From contig VWZS01004380.1 of the NCBI GenBank assembly GCA_013397075.1, forward strand, positions 434,001-498,000: 64,000 nucleotides of DNA, read 5' to 3'. A model generated the notes under the pieces. It was not told the DNA's origin and did no database searches. It worked only from the letters and a program-made list of their open reading frames with translations. The position numbers were made by a program, and so were the translations under genes. Within the stretch, counting starts at the first letter, position 1. The number at the start of each line of letters is the position of its first letter. This document shows, piece after piece, positions 38,101 to 52,010 of this stretch. This DNA comes from Rhabdornis inornatus (taxonomy: Eukaryota; Chordata; Aves; Passeriformes; Rhabdornithidae).

Positions 38101-40990
38101 TAAGACCCCGGGGCCTGTAGTGGAAAATGACAAGACAGAACACAAATCTACTGAAAAGGTAGCAGGAGAAGTACCAATCCCTGTGGGTGAACAGTGGAGG
38201 AATAATACAGAGCAGAGCAAACTACAAGCTGAAAGCAGATCTCTGCAAGTTGATGTATCCCAGGTCAGGTTACTGGCTGAGCCCAAGTCTCAGCCAGTGG
38301 CATGTTGATTACAAAATCCAAACTGACTGCGCTTTGGAGCCTTTGGCATGTGACCATTCCTCTTCAACAGCCTTACATAAATGTTTTGAAATTCAGCTGT
38401 TCCTCAACAGAGCCTTTGGCCATCTGTACCTTGCTGTCTGCCAGAGGGTTTCCTCCTCTTCTGAAGGGCAAAGGGACAAGACATGAATGACAGGTCAGCT
38501 ATGTCCTCAGCTGATGGAAATCATCTCCTATGACCTTCAATAGAGCCACATCAGTTTACCACAGATGAAAATCTGCTGCTCTGCCTAGCTGATATATATG
38601 TTAAATCCAAGCACATAGCAGGAAGTATTGCACTGAAAATCTGAACAGACTTTGCACCCAAGGTGTGACCTCTGAAATTGTGCTGTCAGCTCTAGAAATG
38701 AAGTAACTTTTTATTCTAATTCATTGTACTCTGAACCAGAGGAACTAGAATAATAGGAGTGTTAGGTTTATTTCCAGCTGAGTTTTGAGTAAGGCAAATT
38801 TGCATTTTCTATTGAACACACAAGGCCGTCTAAACAGAGGAGAGGAGAAGACAGTCTATTGACATTATGTAAAGGCAGCATATCAGTTTAAAGGGTTCTG
38901 TTTGCCTGGAAGAGTGTGAAGGAGACTTTTTAATTACCTGTCTAGGGTTGACAAAGATAAACACCCTGTTATTATTCTATGTATTTGCTTGTAACTCAAT
39001 TAAGGATGTGTACTTAATTGTATCACCAATATAAAGAAATAAGTGTTAAGGTGTTTGAAAGCTAGAGGAAATGAGATGTCCCTCAAGAAACATGAAAGGT
39101 CAGGGAGTAGAGAAAGCAAGGAAGCATAAAATTATGGCATTGGTATTCAGCTAAGATCAGAAGTGAAGGGCTGTGTTATCTGAATTCCCAATTGTAAGGT
39201 TGAATCGTGGAGTTAGCAGAAAAAGCAGAGCAACATGGCACAGCAGAATGAACTAAATCAAACATGTCTAGCTATTCTGACAGTGGTAAGGAGAGCTTAT
39301 GTTCTCAAGTTATTTCAGTAACACTGAATCATCCCTGACATATATACAATATTTGCTGCCTTCTGTGTACAACACTCTTGAATGATAACATTTAATGCAT
39401 GGGACTGAGTGATCAGCTTGTTTCATTTTTCTGTTTCCCCATATTAATTTTCCCATTGAAAATACAGAAACAACCAAGGAGATGTGTTTAGGGGTTTTTT
39501 TCTCAGATTTAAGAGTAATACACAGGGCTGTCTGATGATTTTCATGCCTTTCCCTTCTAATGTGCTTATTCTTTAGCATGGATTATGACTGCGTATACCA
39601 TATAATCCAGACTGGTTTAGCCCCACCTTCACCTGATGAACATTAGCTTTATTTTGCACAGCAAACACAGAGGACTATGGTTTCTTTCCCCACAGAGGTG
39701 CACTGTCTGGAATTGTGCCCCTCAGAAACTGGCTGTTCCTGCCAGCATCAGCACAGAGGCGTGGTCCCAGCCCACCATCACTGTGGTGGTGGCAGGAGGG
39801 ATGATACAATGCCACAGCAAAGCACAGCCACAGGTTGGCCCTGTTGTGTGGCCCCACAGCAGGACAGGCAGTGCCAGACCGTGACCTGTAACTGCACCCC
39901 AAGCTGTTGTTTTATGAGCAGGCTAAGAAGAGTAAATCAGTAGGTGCCTTCTTGCTGTTTCTGACTCTTCCTGTGGAATCAAGTGTTCTCATCAGTGCTA
40001 GTCTCAGAAGGGCAGAAGGCAGTCAGGGGACATCACTTGGCCATGTTGGGTGAGTTATGGCGTTTCTGGGATGCTCCGACAGCAGAGAACTGAGAGAAAC
40101 AATTTTCCCTTCTTCTCCCCTGTCAGTAAAATATCTCCATCAAATCTTCTTTTTGACGCACCTGACAATATAAACCCTCTCTTTGTAACCCCAAGAGGCT
40201 TTTCCAGATACAATTTATCGTTGAAATAGTTTGATTAGACTAATTTTGCTCTTTATAATTTTTTTTCTTAAATTACCTCAGCACTTTCAGAGGAAAATGT
40301 GGGTGTTTTTAATCAATCTGACAGCTGATTGTTTTGAGGGTTTTTTTACAGCATCTGACACAGCTGACACCACTGTTTTTATCATAAATATCTGCCACAT
40401 TAGTTTAAAATGGTGATTAAAGCTGCTCCACATGCTGCTGGCAAGGCAGCTGGACCTGCACAAATTACAATAATAACCACAGAAGCTCCTTCCTGAGAGG
40501 AGTGCTGTTTCTGTAGTTGTGTCAGACAAGTGCTGCCTTTTAAGAATGATTGCTCTGCTCTAAATGACATTTTTGGCTTTCTCTTAGAAAAGTAAGTTAT
40601 TTATTTTCCTGTGATTTTAACTAAAGAACACTATCATCCCTAGAGAACAATTTTGTTTTTCAGTACTGGAGCAATTACTTTCTGCTGTATTGAGTGCCTG
40701 AAGTATAAAAGTCTGTGGTTTCATGGGTTTGAAAAATGCCTGCTCTTAAGGACTCCTAAGCTAGATTCTCCATGGCCCTTACCAGACCCACAATCTCAGA
40801 GGAAGATAGCTGCTTATCATGTGGCCAATGCTCCCTTACCTTTTGCCATTAGTGAGAAAGTACATACATAACTGGGAGATAGTTGTACTCCGAGTTGAAA
40901 CAGGAGATGGATGTACATGCTTATGATGTCATTATTAAGATTGCAGAATTCTGTCTGGAAAAATTGTTTTCATACAAGGCAATAACCAGA
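35166..40990. other. Intergenic, no gene or mobile element seen
   Basis: Unique-looking AT-rich DNA with a GC-richer patch at about 39,640-39,910. Overlapping ORFs in that patch (75-89 codons on both strands) show no family similarity and are likely chance. Confidence 0.45.
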
Positions 40991-41047
40991 GAGTCATAGA
41001 ACTGCCCAGGTTTGCAGGGACCTCAAAAGACTATCTGGTCCAAACTT
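40991..41047 (-). repeat. Left copy of a perfect 57-bp direct repeat (CR1 3' end)
   Basis: This 57-base stretch (GAGTCATAGAACTGCCCAGG to GGTCCAAACTT) is identical to 41,670-41,726. It is the reverse complement of a CR1 3' terminus. The CR1 body is present only after the right copy. Confidence 0.95.
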
Positions 41048-41102
41048 TGTTGCATCGTGTTATTCTGCTTCTGTTTTCCATTTGTTAAATGGTTTGTTCC
41101 TA

Positions 41103-41669
41103 TGTTAAAATCCCCTCTTGATTATAGTAGTGGTTGCCCTAATCCCCACCCTTACCCTAAGTCAGCCCCAATGCCCTCCCATTCCTCTAGAATGTTCCCC
41201 ATCCATCACCCTTACCCACTCCCCTACAGTTGTCAATCCCCGCTGGCCCCTCCCAAACTTCCAGTGTGTTCTGTGTCAGTTATCCCCTCCTCGGTTACTC
41301 ATTTGATGTCTCTGTGTATTCCCCGCCTATGTTTTCCCCATTGGTTAATTATGTATTCAGTCCCGCCTTGTGTTCCGCCCCTGAGCTGTTGCGATTGGTT
41401 GCTGTAATGTCCCCTCCCCTGGGGGAGGTCCCGTATTTAAGTTGCTGCAAGTCTTTTCTCTGTGCCTTTTGTGGTATCCTCTCCTCCCCTTCGGTTACCT
41501 CCTGTTCCCCCGTCCCTCCAATAAACCTATCCTGGACCCACAAAAGGACTCCCCCTGATCCTTTATTCTTCCCCGGACGCGCTGTCAGCCAAGAGGGCTC
41601 TCAGCCCCAGCCGCACTCCTGGTTCTCTGCCATCCGGGAGGCGGCCCACTCTCGGCGCCGGTCTCGCCT
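41103..41669 (+). mobile_element. Solo ERV LTR inside a CR1 copy
   Basis: TGTTAAAATCCCC begins a C-rich U3 with two inverted CCAAT-type boxes (ATTGG at 41340 and 41394), a TATA-like TATTTAA (41434-41440) and a poly(A) signal (41520-41525), followed by a GC-rich U5 ending about GGCGCCGGTCTCGCCT. The layout and sequence resemble an avian ERVK-type LTR from memory. The insert as bounded by the 57-bp repeats is 41,048-41,669, so 55 bp of unassigned sequence precede the LTR start. The usual CA terminus and a short target duplication are not seen. ORFs of 131 and 187 codons in it are chance frames. Confidence 0.75.
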
Positions 41670-42210
41670 GAGTCATAGAACTGCCCAGGTTTGCAGGGAC
41701 CTCAAAAGACTATCTGGTCCAAACTTCTGTGGGAGAAGGAGCCTGGATGACATTGCCTGGCATCCTAACAAACTGCATCTTAAAAACCTCTGACAACAGG
41801 GACTTTAGCACATCTTTGGAGGGGTTGTTCCTGTGAATGAGTGTTCTCACTGTAAAAAATTTGTTTCTTATGTCGAGATAAAACCTCTCCTGGTGCAACT
41901 TGTACCTGTTACCTCTTGTCTACTCCACGAGCTGCCTTGTGAAGAGAAGGGGACATCCATCCTCTTTGTAGCCATCCTTTAAGTACTGGAATACTTATTG
42001 AGGTCCATACTGAGCCTTCTCTTCCATGGGGATTAACTCCTTCAGTCATTCCTCAAAAGGCAGGATCTCCAGTTCTTTTCTCATCTTCATAGCCTTCCTT
42101 GGGACCCTCTTTCTGCGTCTTTCTTGAATTATCAGTACAGATAACATGTGCAGAGAACATGGTACTCCAGGTGTGGCTTGACAAGTGCTGAGGGCATTCA
42201 CAGACATTAC
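41670..42210 (-). mobile_element. CR1 LINE, antisense, including right copy of 57-bp repeat
   Basis: The 57-bp repeat (41,670-41,726) continues directly into CR1 body: TGTGGGAGAAGGAGCCTGGA, then CATTGCCTGGCATCCTAACA, ACTGTAAAAAATTTGTTTCT, CTTGTGAAGAGAAGG and GTACTCCAGGTGTGGCTTGA. This is typical reverse-complement CR1 3' UTR and ORF2 end. The right edge is approximate. Confidence 0.9.
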
Positions 42211-45200
42211 AGGAAAGCACCACACGGGGAAATGACAAACTCAGAAGGAACTAGAGAGCTTCTGCCTGTACAGGGGCAGACACCACTGACTCCTAGCAGC
42301 TTGCATCTCTCAGAGGCAACATCTCCCATCTCCCCCCTCTGCCAATTTTCTACCAGCCAGCTTCCCATTCACTTGGGTAAGCTCCACCTACCACAATGCT
42401 GGCAGGACTCTGGCATGTCTTGGAGTGTCCCTGCACTTTCTGAGCAGAGAGTGATGGCACCAGCTCCCCTCCCAGCAGCTGCCATGGAGCACGAGATGTA
42501 GTGCTGCCCTGCCCAGAGCAAGGAGGTAACTTTGGTGACCAAGTTGTGTATGGCCTGGCCACTGCCTAGGTATCATATATATGTGTAAATATTTTTGAAT
42601 GAGGCTAGTCCCTGATGTTAGAGCAAGGAGAACAGGACCACAGAGCTGAAGGCTAGATGCCTTGTCGATGACAGAGTGTACCCCTGTACTGATAGTGGAT
42701 TACTGACATGAATCAGGATCATATTGATGAACAATTCACTGAGGAAAAGTCTTAAAACTGCAACTCATAAGAGCAAAACATGTATAAATACAGATCAGTC
42801 TATAATTCAGGATTAGCAGAGGCATTTTGACACTCAATTCTTGCCTCATTGAATAATTAATATATTCTTTGTGCAAGAAGTAAATAATGTACACGCGACA
42901 TAGCATCCACCAGATGGTATTAAATGCATAAGACCATGCTATTGCCATCTACTCATGCCAACATCTGGGGGAAAAAAAAGCAACAACTCCTGAAACCAGA
43001 ATGGTAAACAATAACAAAGCAAAAAATAATGGTACTTGTATAATCTGAGTAATTCTTCCATTCTTACAGGTTTAAGACAAAACACATGGTCACCAGCTAG
43101 AGTCAACATTCATGGCTTGTGTTCTGCTAAAAATCCATTTGTTGCCATGTCCTCCCATCCTTTAATGGTATCACACTCCAGCATGAACCTCCCAGTGTCA
43201 CAGAGCCCATTCAGACCCAGATGAGAGCAACAGCACTGGGGTTCACAGTTCTTTCCAGACCAGCTGCTTTGTTTGAGTCTTGTACTCAGCTAAAATCTCT
43301 GTCTCATTGTCTCAGTTTGTTTATGTCACCTGAGTTAGAAAGTATTGGAGATAAAAATAACAGCAAATATTTTTGACAAAAAAAATAAATTGGATTGGTG
43401 TAAATAAGCTGGTTGACTGTGTTGCCAGGGATCCAGTGCACTGGGGAAAGCACTATGGCTGTGGGGCAGGATGATGCTTTATGGTCTGGTGGGGCTGGCC
43501 AGGAAAGGGTGGTGACCTGGGCTGCGGAGCAGGAGAGGTTGTACCGGGAGACACACACAGCAGGAGACAGAAGACAGGTCCTGAATGCAAGCTGCCACAC
43601 TCAGCCTGGTGCATTCATCACTAGTTCCTGCTCAGAGGACCTAAAGGAGCAGAATTGGGCATTGCAGGGGGCTCTTTGCTTGTTAAATCCTTTGACTTTC
43701 ATCTACAATCCAGTTTTCAGGTCTCATAGACAAGGTCTACATTAAAAATCTTAGGTCAAGCAGGGCATGAGCGTTATGCAGTGCCTTTGCAATGGCCTTT
43801 AGACAGGCTGTCAGCAGGATTGCTGTCACCACCTCTCCTGAGATGTCTGTGAAACCTACTGGAACTATTTTGCCCGCTGGCTCTTTTCCATGCATGCCCA
43901 GGCTGATGACTAGCACTGGTTAGTGCATGGTCTCTGAGGGAATTTGCGAACGTGCCCTGCAAGTACATCAAGAAACTAATTTGTTAGCATACCCTCTAGT
44001 ATGAGGCCAAAATTAGACCTTGAGTTCCTTTCCATCCCATCAACCTGAGGCTGAGGGATGAAAAGGACTGGTGAGCCAGCCCACGTTGCTGTTTCCACCT
44101 TTGGACACTATGACAGCAATGGCCAGCTGCAGTGACTGGTGGTAGTGCACACACCCTCCCCAAATTCCTGCTGATGGCTCCTGTCCTGTGGCAGTCAGCC
44201 ACAGCCCACTGTCACTGATTCAGCCTGAGTGACAACTGTGACTGCTTCTCCTCCATCAGCCCCTTCCACATAAACCTTCTCTGTCCTTGGATCCTCACCT
44301 CCTCCAAACTCTCTGACATGGCTCTCACTGCTTCCTGGAGATGCACGCAGGCAAGACAAGCCAACCATCTCCCACAGCTTCTAAAGGGATCCCCTATCTG
44401 TGTGGGTGGCTTGTTTGTGTGCCTTGGAAGGTGAATGCATGGGAACTTCTGCCAAATGGGGAAAAACACCCAGTACGGTCTGTAATGGCAGAACATTTCA
44501 TGATGTTCTGCATAGTGGAGGAAGGCTTGTGAGTCATGCATGTGGGTTGGGGTATGAAGCTCCTGTGTGACTCTGAGGCATCTGAGGATGCTTCCAAGGA
44601 GGATTTCTGCCTCCCTGGGCTCTTCTGTGGTGAGTATGTGTGAGGAGTGGGAAGCTGAGTATAGGAAACTCTTTATTTCCTTCACAATCACCAAATATCT
44701 TCCATATTTTTCTCCTCCTCTTGTCCCCAGCTTATTCCAGGAGAGTTAAAGTTCACCTGTCCCCATCAAAAAATATGGAAAGTCTGAAAACATGGAAATT
44801 TTAACATGGATAATGGACAGAATCCCAGTAACCCAGGCTGGGTTGTGCACTAGGGACTCCTCACCTCTCCAGAGATTTGTGCTGGAGTAGCACTTGTGGT
44901 TGGGGCAGCAACTTGTCAGGCAGCCCCATCCCTTAATCAGGCTTTCCAAGAGATGGGTAACTGTGACACAGCTCTCAGGTGCGTGGCCAGCCCCTGTCCC
45001 TTCTGAGCTGGGTGCCTTCACTGCCTGCTGGGCCCCTGCAGCACGAGGGAGCAGGGCTGTGCATCTGTCTGGGATGAGAGTGCTGGGTGATGGATGGCAC
45101 ATCTTGCAGTCTCCTCCTGGGCATGAGGGTGTGAACCAGCAAATGAGCCTAAATGGGGCTGAGTGGCTCGAAATAGTGTCTGGACATCTGGGGTGTTATT

Positions 45201-48200
45201 AGCAATCCAGGGGAATTAGATCTGCTGTCTGGGGCAATTGCATCATTACTCAGTGTAAGTTCATACCCAGAGGGAGAAGTTCACTCTTTCAGAGCCCTAA
45301 CTAGGGCAGATGAAACTCACTCACTGGGCCTATAGATAATTAATAATGCTCTCAATACATTTAGGCCATTTTTCTCATTGTCTTTTATTCCAGAAGAGAC
45401 AACCTTTATTATTTTATTAATTTGCTTGTATTACTTAAAAAGTAATTCATGTACAGAGTAGATTGCTTGTGATATTTCTTCAGTGCCAATATGACTTGAC
45501 AAAATGGCTATGAAAGCTTGCCCATAGCTCAGAGAGCAAGAGCCTGAACAATGGTGCTGCCAGCCCCAGCCATACTGTAGGAAGATGCCAGCATCCACCT
45601 GGCATTTACCTAGCCTGGGGACAAATCTGCCCTTTGGAGGAACAAAGCAGAATTATAATCTCTGAAAAATATTACAGTTATCATGGGCTTTCATTGATTC
45701 TGTGAGTTTGTACAAATCGGGCAAATAATTCTATTTCCTGCACATGTCTTGAGGGGACTGCACCATTTGAAGGTAAAAGGGTCAGGACTTTACTCGTTGT
45801 TTTTGGGTATATTATGTTATTTTAGCTCATCAATTTTCATGGCTTTGTTTCTGTTCTTAAAGAAACATTTCATGTGGATATTTGGACCTCACAACACCAG
45901 TCAGTTTTACTCCCTGAAGTGCCTTGAGAGGGGTGGAGGGCTGCTGGTTTTTGTGATTTTATGGGAGTTTATTATTTGACTACAGATCATGTCTGGCTAA
46001 TACATATTTTCTCCACAGCCATCACTTTTAAAGCATCTTTTTCATTTGTTCCCCTTCCTTAAAACCTGTGCTCAGAGGTTTCTTTATTTGTGCTTTCCAT
46101 CTCCCAGTACTGTATAGGATAGTTCCCAAAATAAAGTCAGACTCCTAACTGGACATGGATTACATTGGTTACAGGTGTCCAGCTGTGGGCTGTTTTGTGT
46201 AAGAACCATAATTTAAATTAGTGAAGAAAGCACAAAAATGCATGATCATTTTTTAATAATTTCTACATTCATTCAGGTGACAGGAACAAAGCAATTATAT
46301 AATGACACACTATTATAATAACAAAGTAATAAATATTTATAATTAATTAAAAGTACCAAAGTAATGATTAGAATCTAAAACAAGCTGAGATGCTGTTTGC
46401 AGCAGCTGGATGGTGTGCACTGCTTCTCTCCCAGCATGAGACCCTCAGAGTGTGCTGGGTGTGGATTGGAGTGCCCCTTTGTGCTGCACTCCAGGAGGGC
46501 AAAATTAAATATGTTGTCTGACACAATTAAAAATAACAAATGGTTATCCTTCTTAATTAGACTGTAGAACACTTATCACCAGCCTCCCTCAAAGCTTACT
46601 GTTGAAAGCAAATTATTTTGAGAGCATTTTTAATGTAACAGTTTTGCAACTTGCTGAAATCTTTACCTCTTCTTTAGTAAGGCTGATGGCTTGAGACTGA
46701 CCAATAGAGCTCAGCCATGGAAGATAGCTCACATGGAGTTTGAACCAGACAACTAGCAAGAGCATTTCAAAGAGAGTAATGGCCTTGGCTTCAATCTACA
46801 TATTCCTTCTTGGTAGCTGGGGACTTCTCCCATTGTGATAGTGAGCATACTGAAGAGAATGGGAAATGGGAAATGACATTCGTACTGTGATTGAACTGTT
46901 GCTATATTCTGGTAAATGTAATTTATATTTGTATTATGTTTTCAGTATATTTTATATCACTTTGCTAAATCAGAAATCCTATATAACATCTTCAAATGGG
47001 TAACTCTGACATTAAGCCTTACACCCTTCACCCATGGCATACCCAAAAGAAGCTGCTCAGAGAGTATTGAACTCCTATGTGACTGTTTAATAATAAGACC
47101 ATTTTGGTACTACGTTGTTCATAAATTTACATGGTTTTGAGTTATGTCAGATAGTTTCTCATCAGAGAAACTTATTTAAGTAAGTGCTAGCAGCAATGAC
47201 AACTGGCAACTCTAATTACAGTTGACAGAGTACAAGACAATCTTTTTTATTCCTACCAGATGCTTCCACTGCTGTGTGCTCCCTCATCTACTAATTCCTG
47301 CCCCCGGTAGAACTTATTAAGACACGCACCTCTCGTTTGGTATATTGCAAATATCTGGCAAGACATGTAGAATGTAGCAATGTGCAGCAGAAGGGCCAGT
47401 GCAAACAGCCTCCCTCTGTCACAGCAGGCTACCTCCAGAAGTGAGGAATGACGTGGGATAGATGCTTGTCACCAAGGCGAGGTGATGGATCTGCAGCGGA
47501 GGCAGTCAGGGGTTTGCATCCAAAAGAGGTATCAGGGTCACCCCTGCCCACACTCTGTAGGGCTGATGTGCTCCTGTGATCCCCACACAGTCATGTCTGT
47601 GCTTTCACCACTCGAGTGCTGTCTCAGACTCATGCTTGAGTAAGTAGCAGAGGCAGACTGGATGATCTGATGACTGCTGTGGTACAATACCACAAGGTAA
47701 ACTGGCTTCATATTTCTATTCCAGATTAACCGCATCATAGCAATCTGTCAGCATGCACAGATATTTTCTCCCATTTTTCTTCATCCATGTATGAATTTTT
47801 TGTTTAATGTCACATTAGTTTGCCTTCAATGCATAGAATACACTGACCTAATTTTTGTTGCCAGGCACAAGGAAGGCAGAGCAATAAAGGTGTTCTGTGG
47901 GAGAAGGAAACATATATTTCAAAGATCCTGGAACAACATTCCTGATGTGGAGCAAGATGATAAGAACAAAAAATGGCCACACACTGATAAGAAGGCTGGT
48001 AGTGAAACCTTGCCAAGTTGAAATGTCACGTCATTGGGAAAATGCCCAAGCAATGCCTCACCAGCTAATTGTGAAATATTTTCCACTTGTCTCAGCTGGT
48101 ACCTACAGCAAATGCTTACTAATGAATTCTGGGAAGCATTGAGATATGCAGATCTATAGATCACATTTGCCCAGTTTTGTGTGAGTTTGTGTGAATACAA

Positions 48201-51200
48201 ATCCACCATGATTTATCTGGGTAAGAGACACATGGGCTGGTGCAGATGCAGAGGCAGAATTACTTTACCTTTTTTCTTTCTTCCTAATAAATCTACCTCA
48301 AACCATATTCAAAATACAAAAATTTAAATTGGAGAACAAAACTGCTGTTTGTTCTGCTTTATAAAGAATAAGAATTTGGGAAGTCTAGTTGAGCTATTTT
48401 GTGCCTTCTGGGGAAAGAACATCAGTACATCCTCTTATTTATGTGGTGCAGATAAAAATCAGGATGTTCCTGATTGTTGTGAGAATTAACCCAGTCTGTG
48501 AGTCTGTGAGAGAAACAACCGACTGACCAGAAAACAAAATTAAAACAGCCTACTGACAAAGTTTAAGAGAAATCTTGGTAGTCTGGAAGGTATATTTTTC
48601 ATATCTTCTTTCATTCTCAAGAGCCAAGAGCTTTTATGATTACTAGTCCAGATATTTTGAGCCAAGAATTAGCTGTAACATTTCAAAAATGGGTTTTATA
48701 TGCTAGAAAATGATTCATACTTTAAGGGTCAGATATTTTGAAGTCTTCTAGAATTGAGAGACTGAGAATTTTTCCTTTCAATTGGCATAAAGGTTTCTAT
48801 TTCTAGCCATATCCAATATAGTATATATGGGACATTAAAGCTCTGACATTTCTAGGCAAAGAAAATTTGTCACTGTTGTAACACCGATTCTTACCTTTCT
48901 AATAGCTCACACAGGTATCATTTTAGGAGAAACTCTTTATCTGGAATTTAAAAAAACCAGGAAATATTATCTATATGGAGTTGTTCCTATTTGAGGACTG
49001 TTGAAGTAAAAGCTAGGTGATTAGGTTTGAGAAGCAGATAAAGTGGTTGAAGGTGTTTGACAAATTCAAATATAAAGTATCTCTGTAAGTCAACTCCTCA
49101 TCTCAAAACGTGCCACTATATATCATCTGTGAGATCTGTGTGAGCTCTGTTGATTGAGTATTGAGGGACTGAGAGAGGCAGCAAACACAAAACTCAGCAG
49201 AGGTCAATTGGTCTTGTGCAGCTGGGTGGTAGGTCCAGCTTCCCTGTGTCCATGTCCCTGCCCTGGCAAGGAACCCATGTTTCCTGGCCTCACTCCATGG
49301 TACTGAGCTCGTGGGGTTCAGAACCAGATTGGGCCAGTGCTTTGCCTGTTCTGTCAGCACACCAGTCTCTGGGAACTCAGCAAAAAAACAGGCTGGAGTT
49401 CCACAAGACCCACATTCTTCCTCCAGCCCCTTCTCTAATTTTTACTAATAGCCTCATCAGTCAGGAAGGGTTTGAGGAACCATTAACAGCTGTGCCAAAA
49501 GGGTCTCCCTGGGTCAGGACTGTGTGAGACTGTACAGCACAGTCTCTGCCCCAAATCACACCCAAGAGACCTCAGTTGCTGTATTGATTATTTGTTTACC
49601 CTGCTACTACATGCCTCCACTGGGGAGGGGGAGGCAGATAATACATATGGGCTTTCTTAGCATTGGCTGATGCAGATTCCCAGGGATTGTCAGCGTGAAA
49701 TGGAAGAAATTATTTTTTTGTGCTAGCTTTTGAGTGCTAAATGCATACAGAATGCACCTAAGTTTTTAACTTTGGAAAATTAGATTTCTAAATTGCTATG
49801 ATATCAGGAAAGTACACATGTAGAAAGTAAGTATATAATATTTAAATAGTCATGTCTCCAGACCTTTTGCACATGTAAATAGAGCCCAGCCCCCACAGCC
49901 TTTACTTTATCTACATGAACATACTGCTTTTGATGATAATGTACTCCCTAGTTTGTTCTTCCACTGGTTTACATTTCCTATAGCTAATTTTTCAAACATG
50001 TAACAGCACTGTAGTGCTTAGGCAATTATTTCCAATGTCTGGGCATATTTATCAAGTGGGATCAAGTATTGATCATCTGTAGAGAAGGTATCAACATTCC
50101 TTCATATTTTCCAGCTGGCCAGCTAGAGGGGAAGTTCGTTTTTATCAGTGAATTGAAAGCTGGGTTTGTGTTCCTGTTTTTAGACAAAATTCATCAGGCT
50201 CTGTGGTTGCAGGTTTGTAACACAACTCAGTCATACTGCCTGCTTTTCACAATGGCTGCCATTGATTTATTTGGCTGTTCTGTTTCAAATTTGGCACATC
50301 ATGTTTTTATCATGCTCAGATCAAAAGAGTTAGTGTGAAAGGAGATAACTGCTTTGTATGATGAAGATTATTTTAAGATTCTGAGAGTAAGTACTTAATA
50401 CATTTTCTGTTCATTTCTTTTTTAGCTGTACGTCAACTAATTCAGTCAGAACAAATTTCTGTCACCTAAACGTCTCTTACCAAGAGAATTCTGCTATTTT
50501 CAGGGATGAAGATTTTCTTCCCAGCATGATTCACAGGCCCAGCATCATACCAGTACTAATGACCAGTGCTTCCTCTGCTCTTCAGCCTTTGCTGCTGAGG
50601 TCCTTACTGCCAGAGGCTCTTAAAGAGTTGTGAATTCTAAAGAATTGTGATTTGTGTCACTCTAATACAACAGACGTGTGTTACTATCTCTGCTTTATAG
50701 ATGAAAAGCACAAAACTGGAGGGAAATAGGAAATTTACCTTACTGGATAACCTGTGTGGAAGCCATAACTCTGTCTCCTGGTCTCCTTACTATGTGTCTT
50801 AACCATAGATCCGTCATTACCATTCATTCCAAGGATGCATTCGTACTATTACTACTGCTGCTAGTACCATTGTTACAGCAGATGCCCTGTTGAACTGATA
50901 GAGGAAAACATTCAATCTCCATTTTTTCTCCTTCTGTTCTCTATATTGCAGTGCAAAGGACATTTTGGATGAAAAAACTATCCGAGAATAGGTGTAACAA
51001 ACTCCTCAGGCCTTTCACAAGGACAAATTGCATTTCTGTAACGTGCATTCCATGCAATAATTCATCACATATTTTCACCAAGAAACCTCCTGTGCAGCAG
51101 ACTTTTGCAGGACTGGAGCATAAAATGCATTAACACAGAGAATTCACAGAAAACTGACATTTTTATACTGATTTTCTCACAGGTGTTGTTTGTTTTGTGC

Positions 51201-51639
51201 GTATGTAATGCTGTATTAAGAGCTGGGAGAGTTCATGAGAAAAACCCAGAAGCCACAACAGGGCAGCTCACAGCTGGGAAGTATCTCTCAGCCACAAAGT
51301 GGGTGATGAACCAGGTCCTCAGCACCTCTTGGGCACTGCTCCTCGTAGAAGTACAAGTGCTGTGCTGCCACCACTCAGCCTTGGCCAAGGCACACAGATT
51401 CCCCTTGCAGACAACTGACCCTATTCACTCATTTGCCTAATATTTAAGCAATAGAGTCATCCTTTTTGACCATTAAATATCTGGCTGCGTCTTCCTTTCC
51501 CAGCTGGAGGAGCAGTGGTGAGTGCTGCTCCTGCAGAACAGCAGCAGCAAGGAGGGCAGCCAGATTGGTCACAGCCAGAGGGTCTGACTAAACCAAAAGC
51601 TGGAAATATACTGTGAGCTACTTCTCTATTCTTCATCCA
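42211..51639. other. Intergenic 9.4 kb, no gene or mobile element seen
   Basis: Alternating AT-rich and moderately GC-rich unique-looking DNA. The longest ORF, 44,212-44,694 on the minus strand (160 codons), has a charged C-terminus but no family I recognise. I found no GRAMD-type or TBC-type exon, tRNA or LTR. Confidence 0.4.
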
Positions 51640-52010
51640 TTACCTTGTCACATGATGTGTCCAGTCTGCTTTTAAATCATTTCAGAGACATGACTTCTAA
51701 CACTTTTTCTAGGGAAGCTATTTCACAGTCGATTAAATGTCCTTGTTAAAATTTTGGCTGGATAGTCAACTCAAATCTCCGTTTGCTCACTTTCTTACCT
51801 TTATATGCAATTATACCCCTGAGAAGTGCTCTAAACAATCACCTAATGCCTCCTTGTTTGTATCTTTCAAGCACATGTAAACACTTATAGCAGTTTTGGA
51901 CACCATGTGAGGCATCTTAAAATCTTTAGCTCATAGGTGCTTTCTCCATGGATCATCTCCTCTAGCCCTTATGTTAGGCATTTTATCCTTCTTAAGGTTC
52001 TTTATAATTA
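51640..52010 (-). mobile_element. Ancient CR1/L3-like LINE relic, antisense
   Basis: TGTCCAGTCTGCTTTTAAAT, then CAGAGACATGACTTCTAAC, GCTATTTCACAGTCGATTAA, TGTTAAAATTTTGGCTGGAT and CTTTCAAGCACATGTAAACA follow the order of old amniote CR1/L3 3' regions on the reverse strand. It is much more diverged than the other CR1 copies. Confidence 0.6.

Noticed and set aside
41012..41793. 131- and 187-codon + strand ORFs
   Set aside because: They run through a C-rich non-coding LTR and into CR1 sequence. The proline/serine richness reflects base composition.
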